A stretch of DNA of 43,667 nucleotides from Candidatus Melainabacteria bacterium (GCA_003153555.1 PLZS01000104.1:1-43667), one strand, 5' to 3'. Shown: positions 1-8,630, counted from the stretch's first letter. Made by a program: numbers and translations. The notes: generated by a model not told the origin, from the letters alone.

Positions 1-740
1 TTGGTCTGGACAATGCCGAAGTGCTGTTATCCGGTGGCGCACCATTACCGACCTCGTTGGCAGGCGAATTCAAAACTCGCTTCGGTAAGATGATCAACAA
101 CGGTTATGGTTCAACGGAATCCAAAATTATTTCGCTAAATTTGAACGGTCCATCCGAAAGCGTCGGCAGAAGTATTCCAACTGCGCGAATAGAAATAGTC
201 AACGAAAAGAACGAAGTCTTACCCGAAGGCGAGCACGGAGAAATCAGAATATCCGGGCCAATGCTGATGAAAGGCTACTTGAATGATCAAGAAGCCACTG
301 ACAAAGTACTCAAAGGTGACAGCTATTACACCGGCGATATGGGTCATATGGAAGACGGTTACTTGTTCATTTCCGGTCGTACAAAAGAAATGATCATTGT
401 CGCCGGCAACAAAGTATTTCCCTCCGAAGTTGAAGATGTGCTGCTCAAAGAGCCAATGGTCAAAGAAGTTGCAGTGCTTGGATTGCCGCACAAACAACTC
501 GGTCAAATCGTCAAAGCAATTATCGTGATTTCAGATGAAGCGTTGAGCCGCAAACTGGAAGGCACAGATGAAGAGAAGAAAGAAGCGCGCCAACAGCTGA
601 TCGCGCAAATGAAAGAATATTGCAAACAGAATTTGAAACGCGAACTGCGTCCGATGGATTGGGATTTCCTTCCAGCCAAAAAAACTTTGCCAAAAACTGC
701 GATCGGCAAAATCGACAAAATGCAACTGGTTGATGCCTAA
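1..740 (+). CDS. AMP-forming acyl-CoA synthetase / AMP-dependent ligase, C-terminal part (5' end outside window)
   Basis: This is the C-terminal ~245 residues of an ANL-superfamily adenylating enzyme, which activates a carboxylic acid with ATP and usually passes it to CoA. The frame is open from base 3 to the TAA at 738-740 with no start of its own, so the gene begins upstream. Visible core motifs are LLSGGAPLP, YGSTE (adenine/acyl pocket), YTGD (ribose-binding Asp), the hinge region GRTKEMI followed by GNKVFPSEVE, and near the C-terminus PKTAIGKIDK, whose Lys (codon near 708) is the catalytic lysine of the family. The layout fits a fatty-acid/acyl-CoA ligase, but the substrate cannot be read from this part. 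The next gene is convergent, 12 bases away. Family call is firm; substrate unknown. Confidence 0.9.
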   Translation, partial: GLDNAEVLLSGGAPLPTSLAGEFKTRFGKMINNGYGSTESKIISLNLNGPSESVGRSIPTARIEIVNEKNEVLPEGEHGEIRISGPMLMKGYLNDQEATDKVLKGDSYYTGDMGHMEDGYLFISGRTKEMIIVAGNKVFPSEVEDVLLKEPMVKEVAVLGLPHKQLGQIVKAIIVISDEALSRKLEGTDEEKKEARQQLIAQMKEYCKQNLKRELRPMDWDFLPAKKTLPKTAIGKIDKMQLVDA

Positions 741-752
741 AGAATGACAGCG

Positions 753-1103
753 CTAGTCCACGATGCCCTTTATGTCTGTCACAGTTGGGCTATCTGGATT
801 TTTACCCAGTTTGAAACTAAGAGTTGGTGACACCGAAAGTTTTGGACCACCAAAGTCATGCTCGGTGACTCCATTATTGCGTCTTACTGTAAACGTATCT
901 CCGTTCCTGTCGATGCCAGTGAGACCCTTGAGCATCTCTTGTAGTTTGGTGCGAATTCCCTCATCGGGAAGACCTGACAGCAGCATGCTGGCGTCTTTAT
1001 TCTGAAGCGCCGTCTTTGAATCCGCTAAAGTTTTGACCATACCTTTGAGGAAATCCGCATTCATTCCAGGCAGACGGACTTCGCAAAGTTGGCGTGTCGC
1101 CAC
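753..1103 (-). CDS. Hypothetical protein, 116 aa; possibly the 3' half of a gene split by a stop codon
   Basis: I do not recognise this protein. Its GTG start directly follows, in the same frame, the TAA that ends the upstream 124-residue ORF (1104-1106), so both may be one interrupted gene. There is no Shine-Dalgarno before the GTG; an internal ATG at 1062-1064 is an alternative start, also with a poor site. The product is soluble, without signal peptide or membrane segment. It has an amphipathic helical region (residues ~15-60) and then a part that looks beta-rich (TFTVRRNN, KLSVSPTLSFKLG). It is last in a likely minus-strand operon and converges on the acyl-CoA ligase gene. It could be real, re-initiated after the stop, or a pseudogene remnant. 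Confidence 0.5.
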   Translation of the reverse strand: MATRQLCEVRLPGMNADFLKGMVKTLADSKTALQNKDASMLLSGLPDEGIRTKLQEMLKGLTGIDRNGDTFTVRRNNGVTEHDFGGPKLSVSPTLSFKLGKNPDSPTVTDIKGIVD

Positions 1104-1478
1104 TTAGAGACAACTGTTTGAGGTTTTGGCTAAGGGATCTTCCTTCTGAAATTTTTCTATCTCCCGAGCATTACGAGACTCGGGAGTATCAGCCACGACT
1201 TGTAAGCGATTTTCATTTGGTTTTGCGAACGAGCCGTAATCTACCGGCTTGAAATCAAATGATTTCAAATCCAGTTTGAAATCATTTTTTTCTTTCTGAG
1301 GGTGGCAACTCGCGCACACTCCTGGATTGGTGTAGAGTCGAATCTTGGAATTATCAAATGCCGGTTCTGGTTTGGGCTTGGCGTTAGCTTCATCGAGAAG
1401 TTTTGCCCAGACAGCCAAGTCTCTATGACCAGCTAGTGGCGCTTTTGCATCGCCAGTATTTGTAGGTATATCAGCCAT
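1104..1478 (-). CDS. Hypothetical protein with one CxxCH motif, 124 aa
   Basis: I do not recognise this protein. It is hydrophilic, rich in Lys, Pro and Asp, and has one CASCH sequence (CxxCH, the covalent haem-c motif) near residue 55, within LYTNPGVCASCHPQ. The ATG at 1476-1478 has AAGG about 8 bases upstream. There is no signal peptide, so a true cytochrome c is doubtful because haem c is attached outside the cytoplasm; the motif may be chance or a metal site. It starts 28 bases after the membrane TPR gene, suggesting co-transcription. It ends in a TAA followed at once, in frame, by another open frame, so this may be the N-terminal half of a ~240-residue protein. Confidence 0.5.
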   Translation of the reverse strand: MADIPTNTGDAKAPLAGHRDLAVWAKLLDEANAKPKPEPAFDNSKIRLYTNPGVCASCHPQKEKNDFKLDLKSFDFKPVDYGSFAKPNENRLQVVADTPESRNAREIEKFQKEDPLAKTSNSCL

Positions 1479-1506
1479 TTTAAAAGCCTTAGAATCAGGA
1501 TGACCA

Positions 1507-2616
1507 TCAGCTCCTATTCCTCTGGTTGAGCGCTTTTATGTAGTTCTGATATTTGAGGTCGAAAGCAGCAACGTCTTTTGTTTTAAATTTGCGCATAGAT
1601 AAGTCCACACTCAGTGTGAGAGCTTTGTTTTCGACTGCAGTGGTCTTATCGATCTGAAGTTTTGCGAGCTCGCGCTGGAAGCGCATCAGTTCATCAAAAA
1701 TGTCTGTCTCTATCAGTTTGGGGCTCTTAGCTAGCTGGTTCAAAATTCGTTGATACGTTTTTATTGCGAGGTCGAAATTGCCTTCCTTTATATAGATATC
1801 CTCAAGTCCACCCAAGGCGATCGTCAAAGGTGGTGCCTCTGGAATCAAAAACTGTTTGTATGGACCGATCACTCGCAGGCGCAGACCCAACAAGTTAGGA
1901 TTGTCTTCAATCACTTGAACCGACTTAGCTGCCCACATTTCAGACTCCGGCAATTTGGATTGAAACATCAGACAATTCGATAGAGCGGAGTAGACATACA
2001 CCAACAGAGCTTGATTATCTTCATTCTTGGGATCAAGTTCAGAGATGGCTTGGCGCAATTCTGTTTCTGCATCGACAAACTTTTGGTCATGCATTAGACT
2101 GCCGGCGAGAAGAAACCGCGCAATCGCAATTCGGTCAGGACCGGCATAATTGACAGAGATGCGAAACCACTTTTGTGCGCCCTTGGCGTCGCCTGAAGTG
2201 TTCAATTCCATGCCACGGTGAAATCCGACCAGGAAATTCAAATCATTGAAAAAGACAGTGATGGTGCAAAGAAGAATGACACAAACGACAAGTAGACTCA
2301 GTTTGCCTACTTTAAGAGTAGTAGTCCACCCTTCATCGAGTGTATCGCTTAGCTTTTCACCCAAAGGCAGTTGCTTTAAATCCGCACCACGATTGGTGGC
2401 TACCTGGCGGGAGACACCATAGAGAAACGAACTAATTAGAAACTGCAGGAAACTGACTAAAGCTGCGAGCAAAGTTGCCCAAAGTGGAATGCGATCCCAT
2501 TCACCGTCGATGGTGCCAAGTGCTAGCCAAACGACAATTAGACCCACATCGATGGTCACCGTGCCGATCAACATCATCGAAGCGGCAATTTTAAGGAGCC
2601 AGACTATAGTGTGCAT
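1507..2616 (-). CDS. Membrane protein with TPR-like repeats, 369 aa
   Basis: The protein has three hydrophobic segments (about residues 4-33, 44-66 and 106-123) followed by a ~240-residue soluble part of helical TPR-like repeats. Examples are the helix pairs around DAKGAQKWFRISVNYAG, KFVDAETELRQAISEL and GNFDLAIKTYQRIL. It probably sits in the inner membrane with the repeats as a protein-binding platform. No enzymatic motif is seen. It starts with ATG 43 bases downstream of the acyl-CoA mutase stop and is followed after 28 bases by a small ORF, so one minus-strand transcript is likely. No particular partner is suggested by the sequence; a link with the mutase is positional only. Confidence 0.75.
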   Translation of the reverse strand: MHTIVWLLKIAASMMLIGTVTIDVGLIVVWLALGTIDGEWDRIPLWATLLAALVSFLQFLISSFLYGVSRQVATNRGADLKQLPLGEKLSDTLDEGWTTTLKVGKLSLLVVCVILLCTITVFFNDLNFLVGFHRGMELNTSGDAKGAQKWFRISVNYAGPDRIAIARFLLAGSLMHDQKFVDAETELRQAISELDPKNEDNQALLVYVYSALSNCLMFQSKLPESEMWAAKSVQVIEDNPNLLGLRLRVIGPYKQFLIPEAPPLTIALGGLEDIYIKEGNFDLAIKTYQRILNQLAKSPKLIETDIFDELMRFQRELAKLQIDKTTAVENKALTLSVDLSMRKFKTKDVAAFDLKYQNYIKALNQRNRS

Positions 2617-2659
2617 AATGCCGGCCGTTCAGTGACACAGACCAGAGGAGCTACGGGAG

Positions 2660-4288
2660 TTAGATGACTGCGGTCTCGCGATAAGCGCCCCATACTTCGC
2701 GCATGGCATCGCAGATTTCACCCATTGTTGTGTAAGCTTTTACGCTCTCTAAAATCAAAGGGAATGAATTTTCACCTGAACGCAATGCCCTCTTCAGTGT
2801 CTCAAGTGACTTCGCAACCTCTTCACTATTCCTGCGTGCTTTCAAACTCTTGAGTCTCTCAGTCTGCCTAACTTCGTATTCAGGACCGATCTTCAGAATC
2901 TCGATTTTGGCACCGTTTGCCTGTTCCGTAAATGCATTCAAACCTACGAAAACTCGCTCGCCTGTATCCAATTTTTGTTGGAAGCGATATGCAGAATCCG
3001 CGATTTCTTTCATGAAGAAGCCTGACTCGATACCAGCGATGACACCGCCTACTTCTTCAATCTGTTTGAAATACTCGTTGGCGCCTTTCTCCATTTCGTC
3101 CGTAAGCCACTCGATATAATACGAACCGGCTAGTGGGTCAACAACATTAGCCACACCGGTTTCATGGGCGATGATTTGCTGCGTACGCAAAGCGATATGG
3201 GCTGCTTTCTCAGTGGGCAAGCCTAAGACTTCGTCCATCGAGTTTGTATGCAATGATTGAGTGCCGCCAAGAACGCCAGCAAGAGCCTCGATCGCCGTCC
3301 GGATGATGTTGTTCTCTGGTTGCGGTGCCGTTAAGCTACAACCAGCTGTCTGCGTATGAAAGCGCAGTTTCAACGAACGTTCATCTTTGGCGCCGTAATG
3401 ATCGCGCATGCGCTTCGCCCAAATACGTCTTGCTGCCCGATACTTGGCAATTTCTTCAAAAAAGTCGATGTGTGCATTGAAGAAAAATGACAAACGCGGA
3501 ACGAAATCATCAAGCTCCAAGCCCGCTTCCAGACCCGCATCCACGTAAGCAAATCCATCTGCCAGTGTAAAGGCGAGTTCTTGAACAGCCGTGGCACCAG
3601 CCTCACGAATGTGATAACCGCTGACCGAGATCGTGTTCCATCGCGGCACTTCTTTAGTGCAAAAAACCATCATGTCCTGAATTAACTTCAGTCCCTGACG
3701 TGGTGGAACGAGGTAAGTTTTTTGAGCAATGTATTCTTTGAAAATATCATTTTGCAGAGTGCCATTCAGCTTCTTGAGGTCGATGCCTCGTTTCTGAGCG
3801 TTGGCAAGGAACATGCAAAAAATAACGACAGCCGGTCCGTTGATCGTCATTGAGGTAGAAATTTCGTCTAACGGAATGTCGCGATAGAGAATTTCTACGT
3901 CTTCCAAACTGTCAATCGCGACACCGCAGACGCCTACTTCGCCCAGCGATTTTGGATGATCAGAATCGTAGCCCATTAAAGTGGGCAGATCGAAAGCGGT
4001 CGACAATCCAGTTTGTCCCTGGCTTAGCAAATATTTAAAGCGAGCATTGGTTTCTTCCGGACCGCCGTAACCAGCGAATTGCCGCATGGTCCACAGCTTG
4101 CCAAGATACATATTGTGGTGAATACCGCGTGTGTACGGGAACTGACCCGGGTCAGCCAAATCGCGTTGATAATTCCAATTCTTCAAGTCTTCAGGAGTAT
4201 AGACAGGCTTAAGCTGCAGCCCAGACAGCGTCTCGATTACTCGCTTAGCGTTCTTCTCGCCTTTTGGTTTGGACAATTCTTTAACCAT
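2660..4288 (-). CDS. B12-dependent acyl-CoA mutase, large catalytic subunit (methylmalonyl-CoA mutase family, isobutyryl-CoA-mutase-like residues)
   Basis: This is a 542-residue catalytic chain of the methylmalonyl-CoA mutase family. Such enzymes use adenosylcobalamin radical chemistry to rearrange acyl-CoA carbon skeletons. Family blocks are RQFAGYGG, GQTGLSTAFDLPT, TSMTINGPA, SGYHIREAG and LRFHTQTAG. The length is that of the split type without the C-terminal B12-binding domain, so a separate small subunit is needed; none is in the window. Aligned by hand to the Propionibacterium enzyme, a constant offset of 18 puts Phe71 where the mutase has Tyr89, Gln189 where it has Arg207, and His226 at His244. 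Phe plus Gln is the isobutyryl-CoA mutase pattern. Automatic annotation would probably say methylmalonyl-CoA mutase. The ATG has GGAG 5 bases upstream. Family certain; substrate inferred. Confidence 0.93.
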   Translation of the reverse strand: MVKELSKPKGEKNAKRVIETLSGLQLKPVYTPEDLKNWNYQRDLADPGQFPYTRGIHHNMYLGKLWTMRQFAGYGGPEETNARFKYLLSQGQTGLSTAFDLPTLMGYDSDHPKSLGEVGVCGVAIDSLEDVEILYRDIPLDEISTSMTINGPAVVIFCMFLANAQKRGIDLKKLNGTLQNDIFKEYIAQKTYLVPPRQGLKLIQDMMVFCTKEVPRWNTISVSGYHIREAGATAVQELAFTLADGFAYVDAGLEAGLELDDFVPRLSFFFNAHIDFFEEIAKYRAARRIWAKRMRDHYGAKDERSLKLRFHTQTAGCSLTAPQPENNIIRTAIEALAGVLGGTQSLHTNSMDEVLGLPTEKAAHIALRTQQIIAHETGVANVVDPLAGSYYIEWLTDEMEKGANEYFKQIEEVGGVIAGIESGFFMKEIADSAYRFQQKLDTGERVFVGLNAFTEQANGAKIEILKIGPEYEVRQTERLKSLKARRNSEEVAKSLETLKRALRSGENSFPLILESVKAYTTMGEICDAMREVWGAYRETAVI

Positions 4289-4314
4289 TACAGCTCCATA
4301 AAACTTGGGACGAT

Positions 4315-4354
4315 AAGCCGAGCGGCTTGGCTGCTCAGGCTATCCTAGGATAAC
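4315..4354 (-). repeat. Dispersed repeat, ATCCTAGGAT / GCAGCAAGCTGC family, copy A
   Basis: On the minus strand this reads TATCCTAGGATA, then GCCTGA, then GCAGCCAAGCCGC, then TCGGCT. Hand alignment with copy B gives about 34 of 38 matches with one gap. It sits 27-66 bases upstream of the acyl-CoA mutase start, so it is probably within that leader. Confidence 0.65.
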
Positions 4355-4573
4355 TCAATTCCGATTAGCGAAGCAGATGAGACGAGCAGCTTTGCGGCAT
4401 AGTCCATCGTCGGATATGATCTCCATTCGCCAGTCTACAACACAGATGTATTACTGTAATGTTTTCATAAGGCGAGAAGCATGAGTCGGAAGCGAAGCGG
4501 AGTTGGAGCAGCCTGCTCGCAGAGACCCGTCCGGTGCATGAGCCTACCAGAACAAAGCCACCCCTCGAACAAC

Positions 4574-4578
4574 AGGAG
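4574..4578 (+). promoter_or_regulatory. Ribosome binding site fixing the hutU start
   Basis: AGGAG lies 7 bases before the ATG at 4586. It supports this start over the in-frame ATG 105 bases upstream, which would add a 35-residue, Ser/Arg-rich leader with no counterpart in urocanases. Confidence 0.75.
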
Positions 4579-4585
4579 CTTCGTC

Positions 4586-6298
4586 ATGACATCAGCCACG
4601 GCAGCCACAGGTGCAGATTTGCTGCGCAGGATTCTCGCTAGCGATAAGCCTATCCCTGTTCAGGCTCCGCACGGAACTGATTTGAATACCAAAGGATGGG
4701 TTCAAGAAGCTGCCCTGCGCATGTTGTTGAACAATCTCGACCCTGAAGTTGCTGAACGGCCCCAAGACCTGGTGGTCTATGGCGGTTCTGGCAAAGCCGC
4801 GCGCAATTGGGATTGCTTTAAGGGAATAGTCAAATCGTTAATTGGACTAGAGTCTGATGAAACTCTCTTGGTTCAGTCAGGTAAGCCTGTCGGGATTTTC
4901 AAAAGTCATTCAGACGCGCCTCGAGTTTTGATTGCCAACTCTAACCTAGTTGGTGCCTGGGCCAATTGGGACCATTTTAGAGAACTCGATCGCAAGGGTT
5001 TGATCATGTTCGGTCAGATGACTGCGGGTTCGTGGATTTATATCGGCACGCAGGGAATTTTGCAGGGCACGTTCGAGACATTTGCGGCACTCGCGCGCAA
5101 ACACTTTGGCGAATCTTTGCAGGGACGCATCGTTTTGACAAGTGGACTTGGTGGCATGGGAGGCGCTCAGCCATTGTCGATCACGATGAATGGTGGAGTG
5201 GCACTGTGCGTGGAAGTTGATCCAATTCGCATTCAACGACGTCTAGAAACGAGATATTGCGATGTTAAAGCTGATTCGCTCGAGCATGCAATTAAGTTGG
5301 CTGAAGACGCCAAACAAAAGGGTGAGGCGATCTCCATTGCCATTCTCGGCAATGCCGCAGAAATACTGCCTTCAATGTTGAAATCTGGATTTAAGCCAGA
5401 CGTTGTCACCGATCAAACATCGGCTCACGATCCACTGAACGGCTACATCCCAGTAACGATGAGCCTGGAGCAGGCAGCAGAGTTACGTGCTGCTAATCCA
5501 GCCAAGTATTTGGAGCTGGCCAACAAGTCGATTGTCACTCACGTTGAAACGATGCTTGCCTTCCAAAAACAAGGCTCTATTGTTTTCGACTACGGTAATA
5601 ACATCAGACAAGTGGCGCGCGACAACGGCGTTAAGGATGCCTTTAACTTCCCAGGATTTGTACCCGCTTACATTCGACCACTTTTCTGTGAAGGTAAAGG
5701 ACCTTTCCGGTGGGCGGCGCTCTCTGGAGATCCAGCGGACATAGCAGTTTTGGATGAAGCGATACTGACAAATTTTAAAGAGGACAAACATCTTTGTCGC
5801 TGGATCGAAATGGCTTCCAAGAAAGTGGCCTTCCAAGGACTGCCTGCTCGAATATGCTGGTTGGGTTATGGGGACCGCGCCAAGATGGGGTTGATCATGA
5901 ACCAACTTGTGGCCGAGAAAAAGCTCAAGGCGCCCATCGTGATCGGGCGAGACCATTTGGATTCTGGATCTGTTGCTTCTCCAAACAGAGAAACTGAGAA
6001 CATGAAGGATGGCTCGGACGCTGTAGCCGACTGGGTATACCTGAACGCAATGATTAATGCCGTCGGTGGTGCCAGTTGGGTTTCTTTACATCATGGTGGA
6101 GGGGTGGGAATGGGTTATTCGCTCCACGCAGGTCAAGTGATAGTGGCAGACGGCACCGAATCCGCCACCATCCGCTTGCAAAGAGTGCTGACAACCGACC
6201 CCGGTATGGGCGTGATTCGACATGTCGATGCAGGTTATGATGAAGCGATAGACTTTGCACGAAAATCAGGAATTCGTATTCCCATGTCAGAAGTCTGA
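4586..6298 (+). CDS. hutU: Urocanate hydratase (urocanase)
   Basis: Urocanase adds water to urocanate to give imidazolonepropionate, the second step of histidine breakdown, using tightly bound NAD as electrophile. The 570 residues match the usual ~555. Visible signatures are [14 protein letters not shown] (residues ~65-78), the NAD-site segment [15 protein letters not shown], the active-site block [15 protein letters not shown] (~415-430, with the conserved Cys), and the C-terminal run [15 protein letters not shown] followed by [15 protein letters not shown]. The start is set by AGGAG at 4574-4578. Neither histidase (hutH) nor imidazolonepropionase (hutI) is nearby, so if the pathway is complete its genes are dispersed. 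The next gene, a TPR protein, begins 28 bases later and may be co-transcribed. Confidence 0.97.
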   Translation: MTSATAATGADLLRRILASDKPIPVQAPHGTDLNTKGWVQEAALRMLLNNLDPEVAERPQDLVVYGGSGKAARNWDCFKGIVKSLIGLESDETLLVQSGKPVGIFKSHSDAPRVLIANSNLVGAWANWDHFRELDRKGLIMFGQMTAGSWIYIGTQGILQGTFETFAALARKHFGESLQGRIVLTSGLGGMGGAQPLSITMNGGVALCVEVDPIRIQRRLETRYCDVKADSLEHAIKLAEDAKQKGEAISIAILGNAAEILPSMLKSGFKPDVVTDQTSAHDPLNGYIPVTMSLEQAAELRAANPAKYLELANKSIVTHVETMLAFQKQGSIVFDYGNNIRQVARDNGVKDAFNFPGFVPAYIRPLFCEGKGPFRWAALSGDPADIAVLDEAILTNFKEDKHLCRWIEMASKKVAFQGLPARICWLGYGDRAKMGLIMNQLVAEKKLKAPIVIGRDHLDSGSVASPNRETENMKDGSDAVADWVYLNAMINAVGGASWVSLHHGGGVGMGYSLHAGQVIVADGTESATIRLQRVLTTDPGMGVIRHVDAGYDEAIDFARKSGIRIPMSEV

Positions 6299-6326
6299 TC
6301 AGGCGCGATTCTAGAGGTTTGTGATT

Positions 6327-8480
6327 ATGACGGGCATCAGTATGGATGAGAGACGTGAGCTCCTCCGATCGATCAAAGATGCCGACGAAAATTACAACAA
6401 GGGAATGTACGCTCTTGCTGAACCAGCTTACCGAAAAGGTGTTGAGGTTTTAGGCGACGGCTCTCCCGAAATAAGCGGCTGCTTGAAAAACCTCGCCCAT
6501 ATATGCCTAGAGCGAAAGGACTATGGTGAAGCGTTAAAGCTCGAAATCCATCTCCTGATTCTCAACGAAGAGCGCTTCGGCGAAGATCATCCTAAAACAA
6601 TTGCACTGATGGACGAGATCGCCGGGCTGTACGAAAAGTTGGGGCGAACGGATGAGTCGAGAGATATGTACGAACGTGCTCGAAAATCCAGCGAGCGATC
6701 ATTGTGGGCCGATCAGGAACATGAACCAGAGCCGGCTGAAGGTGTGCCAAATCCAGCTCAGATCGCTGAAGAGCTTGACTTAGACTATCAGTATTCCGAA
6801 ACGGCAAAAATGGCTCTGGAAAACGGTTTACCGAAGCCCGGAGAAGTTGCCTATGAATTTGGTCAAGAGCCTGCGGCTAACAAGAAGCGAGACCTCTCGG
6901 AAGAAACGATGAAGCTGCCCAAAGTTGTAGATCCTGTGCCGCCAGTCAAGGATCCGCAATTGGAAACTCTGATTCTGAACAGGTTAGACCTGGTGCCCCC
7001 CAAAGTTGACGAAGGCGGCAACAGTCAAAGTGATACCGAGCAAAGTGATACCGAGCATAGTGCCGACCAGGCAGCTAGTGAAACACCAGCGGAGACGCCA
7101 GGAGAGCCAACAACATCATCATCAGCCGAAACCACGCAGGCCGAACCGCCAACAATTTTGACAATTCCTCAGCCGAAAATTTCCGCCCCTGAGACCTCAA
7201 CTTCACCGTCCACGATTAGGGGTGACAAGGGTGATCGCAAGAAGTCTGATGAAATTCTCGCCAAAATCGTGCTGGGCGGATCACTCAAGCAGCAAGCCAA
7301 GGAAAAGGCCTCGCCAGATCCTGCCCAGGTGGTAAACAAGAGCTCATTGCAAGAACGACTAGAGATGGAGCGTCAGGAAGCTGCTCGGGCAGCAAAGCTG
7401 GCCGCTCAAAACAGAAAGGGATTTGAAGCAAAACTTTTCAAGTCAGACAAACAGCGGAACCTGATTTTAGGAACTCTTCTAGGCTGCTTTTGGGTATTGC
7501 TGTTAGGCAGCGTGTTCACCAGTCACAACAACACACAAGAGGACTATAGGTCAATTCCGCATCGCTATCGCACCGCAGATGGTGAGAAGTTATTTTTCCT
7601 ACCCTCAGCCAACGAATGCGAGTTCGTAGCCGGGTCGGAAACCGCGAGAATGCCCTACTTCCAGAATCACGGTGATTTGCCCGATACATTTCGCGTCATG
7701 TTCGGACCTTTGCTGCATCATCAATACTGGTTGACCAAAATCAAAAATGGCATCATTGACGATCAAGGCTCGACGCTTTATACAGAGGCAAGTCCTGAGC
7801 TGCAGGTTGCCGATTTCGCTGAGGAAATTGGTCGGGCTGCGCAGTTAACATATCTACGGCAGCATCATTACCCTAAAAAGCTGGAAGATCTTGATACCAG
7901 CAAGCGTGCCTATCACAATCCATTTACAGGGCAGGCTGATCACCCAAGCATTCAGACAGTTGTGCTGGGAAAGAAGACCCAGTCTGATGACGGGCAGCAG
8001 CGAAAAAGACTCTACGACATCGCAGTCAACGGAGGACGTTGGCCGCACGAGCCAAAGCGTCATCAAGGCGAGATCAGCTGCTACTCTGCGGTTATCCACA
8101 CTAAAAAGGGTGACCTGAATACATTCTACATTCGTTGTTATGACCGAGATGTAAAACCTCTTGGTGGCAGCCAACCTAATAGTGCATTTGCCGTAGTCCT
8201 TGAGAACGGTGTTGTCAAAGCCTCACCAAGACCACATCTTGCCTTCTCTGGAAAATCATTTCTTCGTGCCAGACGCGCATGGTTGATGAATGAAATCAAC
8301 CCTTCCATGCTTTTCATCCTCAAATACGGAGCGGCGATCGTCTTTATGCTGCTAGCAGCCGCGGCTTGGGTTTTATCGGCCAGCCGCAAGACCAAGAAGG
8401 CAAGCTTGATCCTGAAAGTGATTATGTTTAGCAGCGTTTTAATAGCGGCCGTGTACCTTTTGGCGGATCTGATTCTTTAG
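6327..8480 (+). CDS. TPR protein with three transmembrane segments, ~717 aa
   Basis: I do not recognise a named family. The N-terminal ~115 residues form TPR units of the kinesin-light-chain type (for example ALAEPAYRKGVEVLG and YGEALKLEIHLLILNEERFG). Residues ~130-350 are low complexity, rich in Pro, Glu, Ser and Thr, and include a 15-base tandem duplication. A transmembrane segment follows (~377-397), then a ~260-residue domain with no motif I know, then two closing transmembrane helices (~660-683 and 694-717). The N-terminal half is probably cytoplasmic. The ATG at 6327 is preferred because AGAGG (6313-6317) is 9 bases upstream; a GTG at 6321 is in frame. It follows hutU by 28 bases. The function is unknown; a membrane scaffold is a guess. 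Confidence 0.75.
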   Translation: MTGISMDERRELLRSIKDADENYNKGMYALAEPAYRKGVEVLGDGSPEISGCLKNLAHICLERKDYGEALKLEIHLLILNEERFGEDHPKTIALMDEIAGLYEKLGRTDESRDMYERARKSSERSLWADQEHEPEPAEGVPNPAQIAEELDLDYQYSETAKMALENGLPKPGEVAYEFGQEPAANKKRDLSEETMKLPKVVDPVPPVKDPQLETLILNRLDLVPPKVDEGGNSQSDTEQSDTEHSADQAASETPAETPGEPTTSSSAETTQAEPPTILTIPQPKISAPETSTSPSTIRGDKGDRKKSDEILAKIVLGGSLKQQAKEKASPDPAQVVNKSSLQERLEMERQEAARAAKLAAQNRKGFEAKLFKSDKQRNLILGTLLGCFWVLLLGSVFTSHNNTQEDYRSIPHRYRTADGEKLFFLPSANECEFVAGSETARMPYFQNHGDLPDTFRVMFGPLLHHQYWLTKIKNGIIDDQGSTLYTEASPELQVADFAEEIGRAAQLTYLRQHHYPKKLEDLDTSKRAYHNPFTGQADHPSIQTVVLGKKTQSDDGQQRKRLYDIAVNGGRWPHEPKRHQGEISCYSAVIHTKKGDLNTFYIRCYDRDVKPLGGSQPNSAFAVVLENGVVKASPRPHLAFSGKSFLRARRAWLMNEINPSMLFILKYGAAIVFMLLAAAAWVLSASRKTKKASLILKVIMFSSVLIAAVYLLADLIL
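7026..7055 (+). repeat. Tandem 15-base duplication inside the TPR gene
   Basis: CAAAGTGATACCGAG occurs twice in a row. It keeps the reading frame and encodes the Ser-Asp-Thr-Glu repeat in the low-complexity linker. It looks like a slippage duplication without obvious function. Confidence 0.8.
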
Positions 8481-8530
8481 GCACCAGCCATGGTGTATCG
8501 AAGAAATGAAAGTAGCGCGTCCATTTCGTG

Positions 8531-8559
8531 GCGGGTCTGGAAACCCGCGCTCCATTCCG
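8531..8559 (-). repeat. GC-rich palindromic intergenic repeat (divergent relative of the GGGAGCGCC family)
   Basis: GCGGGT and ACCCGC form a 6-bp stem with a 6-base loop (8531-8548), followed by GCTCC. Read on the minus strand it is GGAGCGCGGGT plus the returning stem arm, the same layout as the GGGAGCGCCGGC elements listed elsewhere but with a different stem sequence. It lies 50 bases after the TPR gene and could also weaken read-through into lysC. Confidence 0.45.
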
Positions 8560-8630
8560 TGGTTGCCCCTTGCCACCAAAGAAGGTGGCAAAGAAATATT
8601 AAAAAATGCACCATAATGACAGATCTTATA

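Larger units (their letters stand above)
4289..4585. other. Divergent intergenic region between acyl-CoA mutase and urocanate hydratase
   Basis: This 297-base gap must hold both divergent promoters. It contains a copy of the ATCCTAGGAT repeat family near the mutase side (4315-4354). It also contains a near-palindrome ATTACTGTAAT at 4450-4460, a possible operator for the rightward gene. An open frame upstream of the chosen hutU start (from 4481) looks non-coding and is not part of the urocanase. No RNA gene is visible, and I could not define convincing -35/-10 boxes. Confidence 0.4.

Noticed and set aside
1430..1504. Small hydrophobic peptide frame (MVILILRLL) overlapping the 124-residue ORF start
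   Set aside because: An AGGAG lies too close and only 23-24 residues are coded; overlap with a better frame makes it unlikely.
2660..4288. Labelling the mutase simply as methylmalonyl-CoA mutase
   Set aside because: Family fits, but the two substrate-contact residues are Phe and Gln, as in isobutyryl-CoA mutase; I kept the family name and qualified the substrate.
4481..4585. N-terminal extension of urocanase
   Set aside because: No homologous content, Arg/Ser-rich, no ribosome site; AGGAG at 4574-4578 supports the internal ATG.
5483..5956. 157-residue frame opposite urocanase
   Set aside because: Fully antisense to a certain gene and with no recognisable motif.
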